This document shows, piece after piece, positions 9,217-16,128 of a stretch of DNA of 64,000 nucleotides; positions within the stretch are counted from its first letter, which is position 1, and each line of letters begins with the position of its first letter. The position numbers and the translations under genes are program-made. Below the pieces are notes generated by a model. It did not search any database. It was not told the DNA's origin and worked only from the letters and a program-made list of their open reading frames with translations. The DNA comes from Phragmitibacter sp965284365. Lineage in GTDB: Bacteria; Verrucomicrobiota; Verrucomicrobiia; Verrucomicrobiales; Verrucomicrobiaceae. The DNA is taken from assembly GCA_965284365.1 (NCBI GenBank), contig OZ260079.1:2604001-2668000 (forward strand), in the 5' to 3' direction.

Positions 9217-10125
9217 TTACGCTTTACCCCAGGCTTTGAGGAGGGTGGAAGCCATGTCAGCCGGAGAGTCGGCAACGGCGATGCCGCAGTCGGCGAGGAT
9301 GCGCTTTTTGGCTTGGGCGGTGTCTTCGTCACCACCGACGATGGCGCCAGCGTGACCCATGCGGCGTCCGGGAGGAGCGGTGGCTCCGGCGATGAAGCCG
9401 GCAATGGGCTTTTTGCAGTTATCCTTGGCCCAGCGGGCGGCTTCGGTTTCGGCGTTGCCGCCGATTTCACCGATCATGATGATGGCTTCGGTTTCGGGGT
9501 CCTCGTTGAACATTTTGAGGACGTCGAGGTGGCTGGTGCCATTGACGGGATCGCCACCGATGCCGACGCAGGTACTCTGCCCGTAACCGCGGGTGGTGAG
9601 CTGCCAGACGGCCTCATAGGTGAGAGTGCCGGAGCGAGAGACGACGCCGACGTTTCCACGCTTGTGAATGTAGCCAGGGGCAATGCCGATACGGCAGCCG
9701 CCGTGGGATTTCTCGCCGGTGCCGGGAGTGACGAGGCCGGGGCAGTTCGGGCCGATCAGGCGGGTCTTGCTGCCGACCATGACGGACTTGGCGCGGATCA
9801 TGTCATTGACCGGGATGCCTTCAGTGATGGCGACAACAAGGTCGAGGCCAGCGTCCACGCCTTCCAGTATGGCGTCTGCGGCGAAGGGTGGGGGAACGAA
9901 GATGACGCTGACGGTCGCGCCGGTTTCTCTGACGGCTTCCGCGACGGTATCGAAGATCGGCACTTTATAGGAGCCGTGGTCGAAGGTGAGCCCACCTTTT
10001 CCAGGAGTTACGCCTGCAACGAGTTGCGTGCCGTAGTCCAGGGAAGCCTTGGCATGGGTGGAACCGAAGGAACCAGTGATGCCTTGCACCAGGATACGTG
10101 TGTCTTTATCAACGAGAATGGCCAT
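9217..10125 (-). CDS. sucD: Succinate-CoA ligase, alpha subunit
   Basis: 302 residues. This subunit binds CoA and carries the phosphohistidine intermediate of the TCA-cycle step succinyl-CoA to succinate with ATP/GTP formation. Visible features are the CoA-binding Rossmann start GITGSFGSTHAK, the IGPNCPG segment and the active-site histidine in GHAGAI at about His258. Length is normal for the family (about 290-305). It forms a heterotetramer with the sucC product. Unusually, sucC is separated from it by a glyoxalase-fold gene, although all three lie on the same strand and are probably co-transcribed. Confidence 0.97.
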   Translation of the reverse strand: MAILVDKDTRILVQGITGSFGSTHAKASLDYGTQLVAGVTPGKGGLTFDHGSYKVPIFDTVAEAVRETGATVSVIFVPPPFAADAILEGVDAGLDLVVAITEGIPVNDMIRAKSVMVGSKTRLIGPNCPGLVTPGTGEKSHGGCRIGIAPGYIHKRGNVGVVSRSGTLTYEAVWQLTTRGYGQSTCVGIGGDPVNGTSHLDVLKMFNEDPETEAIIMIGEIGGNAETEAARWAKDNCKKPIAGFIAGATAPPGRRMGHAGAIVGGDEDTAQAKKRILADCGIAVADSPADMASTLLKAWGKA

Positions 10126-10202
10126 GAGAGTCTAGAGCTAGAGCGGATGTGAATAATAAAGGAAGCGAGGAGATAGGATGAAAAAACGAGCGAGAAAGCG
10201 GA

Positions 10203-10577
10203 TCAGGAATGGCCGGGCTTGCGTTTGTGGATGATGAGAGGATTGCCGTCGGGATCGCCGATCATCAGCATGTGGCATACGGGGGTTTCCATCGGACCCA
10301 TATTGATTTTGGCGCCGGAGGCTTTGATGGATTCCACCGCTTCGTCGAAGTTTTCGACTTCAAGACCGACCGTGCAGCCTTGGGGGGTGGTCTCCCACCC
10401 GGGCCATCTGCCGAGGCCAAGCGTGCCGCCGGCAATATCGAATTCCACCCAATGTCCCTCGGCCCCCATGTCGGTATCCATGGTGCAGTTTAACCCCAGG
10501 ACCTCTTCATAAAACTTCTTCGAACGGGCCATGTCGGTGACAGGGTAGCAGGAGAAGGCGATCTCGATGACTTTCAT
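10203..10577 (-). CDS. Glyoxalase/VOC-fold protein inserted between sucC and sucD
   Basis: 124 residues forming one vicinal-oxygen-chelate unit with two beta-alpha-beta-beta-beta modules: SKKFYEEVLGL in the first, and FDEAVESIKASG with GDPDGNPL in the second. The first-strand histidine that usually binds metal (H-I-x-x-x-V) is not present; the strand reads EIAFSCYPV. It is the middle gene of sucC-VOC-sucD on the minus strand, 41 bp after sucC and 77 bp before sucD. Methylmalonyl-CoA epimerase also has this fold and would fit a succinyl-CoA context, but the sequence lacks that enzyme's signature blocks. Function is therefore left open. Confidence 0.85.
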   Translation of the reverse strand: MKVIEIAFSCYPVTDMARSKKFYEEVLGLNCTMDTDMGAEGHWVEFDIAGGTLGLGRWPGWETTPQGCTVGLEVENFDEAVESIKASGAKINMGPMETPVCHMLMIGDPDGNPLIIHKRKPGHS

Positions 10578-10618
10578 AAAAAGCGAGGGGCCGGACGGTT
10601 ACTAGTGGGCGGTGCAGA

Positions 10619-11809
10619 TTAAGCCCCCGCCTTGACGGCCGCGACGATCTTGCTGGCGGCGTCGGTGAGGTCGTCGGCCGTGGTGATGGCGAGACCGCTG
10701 CTGGCGAGGGTAGACTTGCCAGCGGCAACGTTGTTGCCTTCCAGACGCACGACGAGCGGGATGGTCAGGGAGACTTCCTGTGCAGCGGCCACGATGCCGG
10801 TGGCGATGATGTTGCAATCCATGATGCCGCCGAAGATGTTCACGAGGATACCCTTCACATTAGGGTCGCCGAGGATGATCTTGAACGCCGCCGTGACCTG
10901 CTCCTTGGTGGCGCCACCGCCCACGTCAAGGAAGTTGGCTGGTTCACCGCCGTGGAATTTGATGATGTCCATGGTGGCCATGGCAAGGCCGGCACCATTG
11001 ACGAGGCAGGCGATATTGCCTTCCAGCCCGATGTAGTTCAGGCCGTAGTTGCTGGCGGCGACTTCACGGGGGTCTTCTTCGGAAGTGTCCCGCATGGCCA
11101 TGACGTCTTTTTGACGGTAGAGGGCGTTGTCGTCAAAATTGAACTTTGCGTCCAGAGCCACAACCTGGTCATCCTTCGTGACCGCCAAGGGATTGACCTC
11201 TACGAGAGAGCAATCAGATTTGAGATAAAGATTCCAGAGGGCGGTGAAGAGTTTCACCGCCTGATTGGCGAGGGAGCCCTTGAGACCGAGGGAAGCTGCG
11301 ATCTTGCGGCACTGGTAGCCTTGGAGGCCAAGGGTCGGGTGGACGAGTTCCTTGAAAATCTTTTCCGGGGTGTGCTCCGCGACTTCTTCGATGCTCATGC
11401 CGCCTTCGGTGCTGGCAATGATGGCGTGCTGGCTGGTGCCTCGGTCAAAGAGGATGGCGAAATAATATTCCTTTTTGATATCGACGGACTTGGCGATGAG
11501 GACCTTGCTGACGAGCTTGCCCTCAGGGCCGGTCTGGTGGGTGACCAGGGTCTGGCCGAGCATTTTATCCACCATATCTTTGGCTTGTTCGGTGGAGTCC
11601 ACGACGTGGACACCGCCTTTGAAGCCGTTCTTGAAGGTGCCTTTGCCGCGACCACCTGCGTGGATTTGAGCCTTAACGACGAGGCCCGAGCCGCCAATGT
11701 CGCGAGCGGCTGTGCTGGCTTCAGCCACGGTGGAGGCCACCTTTCCTGCGGGAGTGGCAACGCCGAATTTTTCGAAGAGTTCCTTGGCCTGATATTCGTG
11801 AATGTTCAT
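10619..11809 (-). CDS. sucC: Succinate-CoA ligase [ADP/GDP-forming], beta subunit
   Basis: 396 residues, normal length. The N-terminal ATP-grasp domain starts MNIHEYQAKELFEKFGV and has KAQIHAGGRGKG. The C-terminal CoA-ligase domain has NGAGLAMATMD, GGEPANFLDVGGGA and VNIFGGIMDCNIIA. It supplies nucleotide-binding and succinate sites for the SucCD enzyme. It is first in a minus-strand transcription unit with the VOC gene and sucD. A good sigma-70-type promoter lies about 110 bp upstream, inside the divergent gap before the anti-sigma kinase gene. Confidence 0.97.
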   Translation of the reverse strand: MNIHEYQAKELFEKFGVATPAGKVASTVAEASTAARDIGGSGLVVKAQIHAGGRGKGTFKNGFKGGVHVVDSTEQAKDMVDKMLGQTLVTHQTGPEGKLVSKVLIAKSVDIKKEYYFAILFDRGTSQHAIIASTEGGMSIEEVAEHTPEKIFKELVHPTLGLQGYQCRKIAASLGLKGSLANQAVKLFTALWNLYLKSDCSLVEVNPLAVTKDDQVVALDAKFNFDDNALYRQKDVMAMRDTSEEDPREVAASNYGLNYIGLEGNIACLVNGAGLAMATMDIIKFHGGEPANFLDVGGGATKEQVTAAFKIILGDPNVKGILVNIFGGIMDCNIIATGIVAAAQEVSLTIPLVVRLEGNNVAAGKSTLASSGLAITTADDLTDAASKIVAAVKAGA

Positions 11810-11916
11810 GATGGATGCGGAGAGGCGCTACCTGCAGAGGGGCCACTGGCGGTTGGATCAGTCCGTATCCTGAGGGGGAGGGAGTTATCCAGATTTGTCC
11901 GGGAGCGGGTGGCCTA

Positions 11917-11944
11917 GATATAGAAACAGGGGATGCAGCGTCAA
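11917..11944 (-). promoter_or_regulatory. Candidate sigma-70 promoter for sucC-VOC-sucD
   Basis: Read on the minus strand, TTGACG (11944-11939) and TATATC (11922-11917) are separated by 16 bases. Both boxes are close to consensus. The 5' leader to sucC would be about 100 bases. Position and orientation fit, but no transcript evidence is available. Confidence 0.5.
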
Positions 11945-12042
11945 GCGGAACAGCCGGAAGTCACCCTCTTTTCGCGATGCACCGCCGATTTGTCATCCAA
12001 ATGCCGGGAATGCGGCATCTGCTGGCGCGCGCAGGTTGGCAC

Positions 12043-12072
12043 TTGCGCACCACGGGTCATACGTGGTAGGGT
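12043..12072 (+). promoter_or_regulatory. Weak candidate promoter upstream of the anti-sigma kinase gene
   Basis: TTGCGC at 12043-12048 and TAGGGT at 12067-12072 are 18 bases apart, about 20 bases before ATG 12092. The match is modest. TTGCG-type minus-35 boxes recur in two other candidate promoters of this window. Confidence 0.25.
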
Positions 12073-12091
12073 ACGGCCCCGCGCCGCAGAA

Positions 12092-12514
12092 ATGAAGCAA
12101 GGTAGTCTAAGCACCATACTCGATGTAAATCTGTATGAGACCGAACGTCTCAACCAGATGGTGCGGGAATTTGGTCACTGGCACAACGTGCCGGAGGATG
12201 CGGTCTTCATGGTAAGTCTCTCCCTGGATGAGCTGGTCACCAACATTGTGGTGCATGCAGGAAAGCGGGATCCACGGGCGCACGAGATTATTCTGCGGCT
12301 GAAGACTGAAATTGGTCAGGTACTCGCTGAAATTGAGGACGACGGCTGCGCGTTTAATCCGCTGGAAATTCCGATCCCGAATACCTGTGCCTCTCTGCAG
12401 GACCGCGACCCAGGAGGTTTGGGGATCCACCTAGCGAGAAGTTTCATGGATCAAATTTTGTATAGCCGCGTCGGGCGGCGCAATGTGCTGAAGATGACAA
12501 AGCGAGTCGCTTAA
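12092..12514 (+). CDS. Anti-sigma regulatory serine kinase (RsbW/SpoIIAB family, GHKL ATPase)
   Basis: 140 residues from ATG 12092. A longer frame reaches 11933, but the added residues are cysteine- and arginine-rich with no family match, and they overlap the divergent sucC promoter. The GHKL ATP-binding fold shows an N-box DELVTNIV with Glu47 and Asn51, a G1 box D83-D84-G85, and a G2 box GGLGIHLAR at 108-116. In the known Rsb scheme such a kinase binds a sigma factor or other target and phosphorylates a STAS antagonist. The antagonist and a phosphatase follow immediately, but no sigma factor is adjacent. Confidence 0.88.
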   Translation: MKQGSLSTILDVNLYETERLNQMVREFGHWHNVPEDAVFMVSLSLDELVTNIVVHAGKRDPRAHEIILRLKTEIGQVLAEIEDDGCAFNPLEIPIPNTCASLQDRDPGGLGIHLARSFMDQILYSRVGRRNVLKMTKRVA

Positions 12515-12531
12515 TCATTCACGTTCCTCCT

Positions 12532-12888
12532 ATGACACTGATAGACGAGCAAGTTGGGAATATCACCGTCGTCACCTTGAGCGGCCAGGTGGATAGTGTG
12601 AACTCCGCGGATCTGGAAACTCGGATTATGGCAATGCTGGACGGTTCGGTGAAGGATCTGCTGCTGGACTGCAGCAATCTCGACTACATCAATAGCGCTG
12701 GGCTTCGGGTGTTCCTCTTGGCTGCCAAAAAGTTGGAACAAAATGGTGGGATACTGGCTTTCTGCAGCCTCGTACCGAATGTAAGGCTGGTGTTTGAAAC
12801 CATCGGTTTTGACCGGATCCTGACCTTGTATTCGGATCGGAGCACTGCGCTAGAGGGCATGAATCTTGCTGCCTCACGGGCGGCATAG
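12532..12888 (+). CDS. STAS-domain anti-sigma factor antagonist (RsbV/SpoIIAA family)
   Basis: 118 residues, the normal size for a single STAS domain. The conserved phosphoacceptor loop is DCSNLDYINSAGLR, and Ser55 would be the residue phosphorylated by the adjacent RsbW-like kinase. In the unphosphorylated form it would bind the kinase and release its target. It sits 17 bp after the kinase gene and 9 bp before the phosphatase gene, so the three are probably one operon and one switch. Confidence 0.93.
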   Translation: MTLIDEQVGNITVVTLSGQVDSVNSADLETRIMAMLDGSVKDLLLDCSNLDYINSAGLRVFLLAAKKLEQNGGILAFCSLVPNVRLVFETIGFDRILTLYSDRSTALEGMNLAASRAA

Positions 12889-12897
12889 CCGTCATTT

Positions 12898-14847
12898 GTG
12901 GCGCGAATTCCTGTCATCACTGGCTCTCTAAGCACCCGATTGGTCATTCTGGTGGGGCTTCCAGCCCTGCTAATTCTGGGAGCCGCGTTAACTTGGCTGG
13001 GAGTGAGAGATTTTCGCTCGGCGGAGGATCGCACGAAGGAAGCTGCTCAGGACTTGGCGCGCATCGAAGCCTTTCGTTTGGACCGAGCGCTGGCCGAAGC
13101 GGCTCGCATCCCGGACATGCATGCGCGTATCCTGGAGAGCGGCGCGTTGCGAGACGAGGCAACGCTCAAGATCTATTTGACCAACGTAGTGGCGAAGAAT
13201 CGGGACCTTATTTATGGGAGCTGCATGGGATTCGAAGCGAATTCCTTTTATCCGGAGAAGGTGAACTTTTGCCCCTATGCCTATTGGGACAAGGATGTGC
13301 CGGTCTATACGCAGATCGTGCCACCTGACTACAACCACTTTGAGTGGGACTGGTATCAGAAGCCGAAAAAGCTGGGGCACGCCATCTGGACCGAGCCGTA
13401 TTTTGATGAGGGCGGCGGCAATGTGCTGATGACGACGCGATCCGTGCCCTTCATGCGACCAGCCAATATGCCAGATGCTGGTAAATTCTGGGGTGTCGCC
13501 ACGATCGACATTTCACTGCATCGGCTGGTGGCGGATCTAGCCATGATCAAGGTCGCGGAGACAGGCTATGCCTTTCTTATCAGTCCGGAGGGCCGATACC
13601 TCTCCCATCCAAAGGCTGATAAGGTCATGAAGGGCACATTGCAGCAAGACAACGTGGAACTCGCAAAGGTGCTCATGGGAAATACGGAGGGCTTTGTGAT
13701 GGCTACCGAGCCAGTAATGAACCGCCAGGCGTGGGTGGCCTTTGCCTCGGTGCCAAACGGAGACTTCACGCTCGCTCTGGTCTATCCGGCGGAAGAGGTG
13801 ATGAGGCCAGCCTACCGATCGCTGCTAAAAGTCATTGGGGTGGGGCTGCTGGGAATTGTCCTTCTCGTGGGAGTGCTTTATTTCATCGCCCATTCGGTGA
13901 CGAAACCCATCACGCGTCTGGCCGGGGTGGCGCGAAAGATCTCTGAAGGCGACCTGGATATGCGGCTCAGCGAGGATGTCAACATCCAGGAGGTGAGGGA
14001 ACTGGCTTCGGCTTTCCATAAAATGACGCGAGACCTGAAGATGCGGATGGAGGAACTGAAATACACCACCACGCTGAAGGAGCGCATGGCAGGGGAGTTG
14101 AACGCCGCGCGGCGCATCCAGATGAGCATGCTGCCGAAGGAATGGGCGGCGCACAGCCACTTCCATAAAGGGGCGGATGTCTCTCTGCACGCCATCATCC
14201 AGCCGGCTCGCGAGGTGGGTGGAGATTTTTACGATTATCGCTTTCTCGATGAGAATCGCCTTTCCCTCCTAATCGGCGACGTTTCCGGCAAAGGCGTGCC
14301 GGCCGCGCTCTTCATGGCGATGACGCAGACCCTTTTTAAGGGCTATGCCGCCCCGGAACGCTCCGCGGCGGAGATGATGGCCCGGGTTAACCAGGCGCTC
14401 TGCGGGGAGACACACACGGGCATGTTCGTGACGTTGTTCCACGCCGTGATGGATGTCCGGACGGGCGAACTGGAACTCTGCAATGCGGGTCACCTGCCGC
14501 CGCTGCTGCTGACGCAGGACGGGAAGTGTGAGGCGCTCAAGACCGCGCGGAATCCGGCGCTCGGCATTGTGCCGAACATGGTTTTCGCCAGCGAAAAATT
14601 CGTTTTAAAGCCCGAAGACAAGTTGGTGTGCTACACCGACGGCGTCACCGAGGCCTTCAATTCCGATCACCAGATCTACACGCTGGAGAAATTTGAGGCG
14701 CTCCTGGTCGAGAATTACCAAATGTCAGTGGAACAGCTGACCCAACTGGTAACGGAGGATGTGCGGGCCCATAGCGGCAACATGGAGCCTTCGGACGATC
14801 TCACGGTGTTGATTGTGAAGAGGTCAGGAGCCCCGCAGGAAGCCTGA
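12898..14847 (+). CDS. Membrane SpoIIE/RsbU-type serine phosphatase with Cache sensor and HAMP
   Basis: 649 residues from a GTG start placed 9 bp after the STAS gene. Order of parts: membrane helix about 15-36; extracytoplasmic dCache sensor about 37-300 (it contains YWDKDVPVYTQ, and IDISLHRLV with SPEGRYLSHP); second helix about 306-328; HAMP about 329-385; coiled linker; PP2C/SpoIIE domain about 405-645. Metal-binding acidic motifs are GGDFYDY, GDVSGKG and CYTDGVTEAF. It would sense a small ligand outside the membrane and dephosphorylate the STAS antagonist, so it is the input of the switch. The ligand is unknown. Confidence 0.92.
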   Translation: MARIPVITGSLSTRLVILVGLPALLILGAALTWLGVRDFRSAEDRTKEAAQDLARIEAFRLDRALAEAARIPDMHARILESGALRDEATLKIYLTNVVAKNRDLIYGSCMGFEANSFYPEKVNFCPYAYWDKDVPVYTQIVPPDYNHFEWDWYQKPKKLGHAIWTEPYFDEGGGNVLMTTRSVPFMRPANMPDAGKFWGVATIDISLHRLVADLAMIKVAETGYAFLISPEGRYLSHPKADKVMKGTLQQDNVELAKVLMGNTEGFVMATEPVMNRQAWVAFASVPNGDFTLALVYPAEEVMRPAYRSLLKVIGVGLLGIVLLVGVLYFIAHSVTKPITRLAGVARKISEGDLDMRLSEDVNIQEVRELASAFHKMTRDLKMRMEELKYTTTLKERMAGELNAARRIQMSMLPKEWAAHSHFHKGADVSLHAIIQPAREVGGDFYDYRFLDENRLSLLIGDVSGKGVPAALFMAMTQTLFKGYAAPERSAAEMMARVNQALCGETHTGMFVTLFHAVMDVRTGELELCNAGHLPPLLLTQDGKCEALKTARNPALGIVPNMVFASEKFVLKPEDKLVCYTDGVTEAFNSDHQIYTLEKFEALLVENYQMSVEQLTQLVTEDVRAHSGNMEPSDDLTVLIVKRSGAPQEA

Positions 14848-14927
14848 AAATGCGACTTTTGGAGTGAACCGCCCCACTTTCCGCTAGGCGCTCCTCGAAA
14901 AAGAGACTGAAAAAGTCAAAAAACCTC

Positions 14928-14955
14928 TTGCGAGACTGGCGGAGCCTAGTAATCT
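14928..14955 (+). promoter_or_regulatory. Candidate promoter of the ribosomal (str-S10-spc) cluster
   Basis: TTGCGA (14928-14933) and TAATCT (14950-14955) are 16 bases apart. They follow a run of A-rich segments (14898-14923) that could act as an UP element. The leader to rpsL would be about 160 bases and would contain the hairpin at 15001-15020. Confidence 0.45.
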
Positions 14956-15000
14956 CCCCACCCCACGACCCGCCCTGCTCGCAGGAAAGGAAGTGTTTTT

Positions 15001-15020
15001 AAGCCCGCGAAGGCGGGCTT
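15001..15020 (+). terminator. Perfect 8-bp GC-rich hairpin upstream of rpsL
   Basis: AAGCCCGC and GCGGGCTT flank a GAAG tetraloop, followed by TTCTATC and preceded by five T residues. It could terminate the phosphatase operon, although its U-tract is short. If the promoter at 14928 is real, it would lie in the rpsL leader as an attenuator. Confidence 0.45.
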
Positions 15021-15121
15021 TTCTATCGGGAGCGGCTCCGGATAACATGCGCGCCTACAAGGGCGACGTGTCTCTCCGTATCGCGGCTGATAGCGAAACG
15101 CGAATCTTTGACATCGTAGAT

Positions 15122-15529
15122 ATGCCCACCATCAATCAACTCGTGCGCCATGGCCGCAAAGACAAGGCTGTCAAATCCAAGTCCCCTGCGCTTGTAAACT
15201 GCCCGCAACGCCGCGGAGTTTGCCTCCAAGTCATGACGCGCACACCGAAGAAGCCGAACTCCGCTCTTCGTAAGGTTGCCAAAGTTCGCCTCACGAATGG
15301 GCATGAAGTCATAGCCTACATCGGTGGTGAAGGTCACAATCTCCAAGAGCACTCCATCGTGCTGGTGCGCGGCGGTCGTGTGAAGGATTTGCCGGGTGTT
15401 CGTTACCACATTGTCCGTGGTTCCCTCGACTGCCTTGGCGTTGATAAGCGCCGCCGTGGACGTTCCAAGTACGGCGCCAAGCGTCCGAAGCCCGGCCAAG
15501 TCGCCGCTCCTACCGGCAAGAAAAAGTAA
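15122..15529 (+). CDS. rpsL: 30S ribosomal protein S12 (uS12)
   Basis: 135 residues from ATG 15122. A longer frame from 14993 runs through the leader hairpin and is rejected, since family members begin MPTINQLVR as here. S12 sits at the decoding centre. Lys43 in TPKKPNSALRK and Lys88 in GGRVKDLPG are at the streptomycin-resistance positions and are the sensitive-type residues; Asp89, the usual methylthiolation site, is present. A short Lys/Pro-rich C-terminal tail extends beyond the E. coli length (124). It is the first gene of the ribosomal cluster. Confidence 0.98.
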   Translation: MPTINQLVRHGRKDKAVKSKSPALVNCPQRRGVCLQVMTRTPKKPNSALRKVAKVRLTNGHEVIAYIGGEGHNLQEHSIVLVRGGRVKDLPGVRYHIVRGSLDCLGVDKRRRGRSKYGAKRPKPGQVAAPTGKKK

Positions 15530-15577
15530 GTCTGCTCTTACGACTCCCACCTGGAACCTATTTAGCCTTCTTATTTT

Positions 15578-16051
15578 ATGTCCCGCAGAAAACGCGTTTT
15601 CGTAAAGCCCATCGTCAAAGACTCCCGCTATGACAGCGAGTTGGTTGGCCACCTCATCAATCGCATCATGGCTGACGGCAAAAAGTCGCTGGCTGAGCGC
15701 ATTGTGTATGCCGCCATTGATGACTTGAACAGCAAGTCCGACGCGGTGGATCCGCTCGAGCTTTTCAATCGCGCCATTGAAAACGCAAAGCCTCGCGTGG
15801 AAGTAAAGTCCCGCCGCGTAGGTGGCGCCACCTATCAGGTGCCGCTTGAAGTGGCCCCAGCTCGTTCCGAATCTCTGGCTATGCGCTGGATCGTTAATTT
15901 CGCCCGCAATCGCAAAGGTACGCCGATGCATCGCGCCTTGGCCAATGAACTCAAGGATGCGGCCGGCAATCAGGGCAACGCCATCCGCAAGCGTGATGAC
16001 GTGCATAAGATGGCGCAAGCGAACCGCGCCTTCGCTCACTTCCGCTGGTAG
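15578..16051 (+). CDS. rpsG: 30S ribosomal protein S7 (uS7)
   Basis: 157 residues, the standard length. It nucleates assembly of the 30S head by binding the 3' domain of 16S rRNA. Recognised from MSRRKRVFVKPI, LINRIMADGKKSLAERIVY, the VGGATYQVP beta-hairpin and the terminal KMAQANRAFAHFRW. It is second in the str segment, 48 bp after rpsL and 77 bp before fusA. Confidence 0.98.
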   Translation: MSRRKRVFVKPIVKDSRYDSELVGHLINRIMADGKKSLAERIVYAAIDDLNSKSDAVDPLELFNRAIENAKPRVEVKSRRVGGATYQVPLEVAPARSESLAMRWIVNFARNRKGTPMHRALANELKDAAGNQGNAIRKRDDVHKMAQANRAFAHFRW

Positions 16052-16128
16052 TCAGATAGCTGACCCGGCGCCCCGGGTCAGATTCCGTCTCTTTTACGTT
16101 TTTCGTCCACTCTACTGTTTTCTGTCCC

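Noticed and set aside
10203..10577. Methylmalonyl-CoA epimerase for the VOC gene between sucC and sucD
   Set aside because: Fold and context fit, but the sequence lacks the family's conserved blocks and the first-strand His, so the general VOC label was kept.
12034..12048. A sigma-54 promoter before the anti-sigma kinase gene
   Set aside because: GG and GC elements occur but their spacing is one base off, and the flanks do not match the consensus.
15023..16039. A 338-codon minus-strand frame over rpsL and rpsG
   Set aside because: Lies opposite two conserved ribosomal protein genes and shows no family match.
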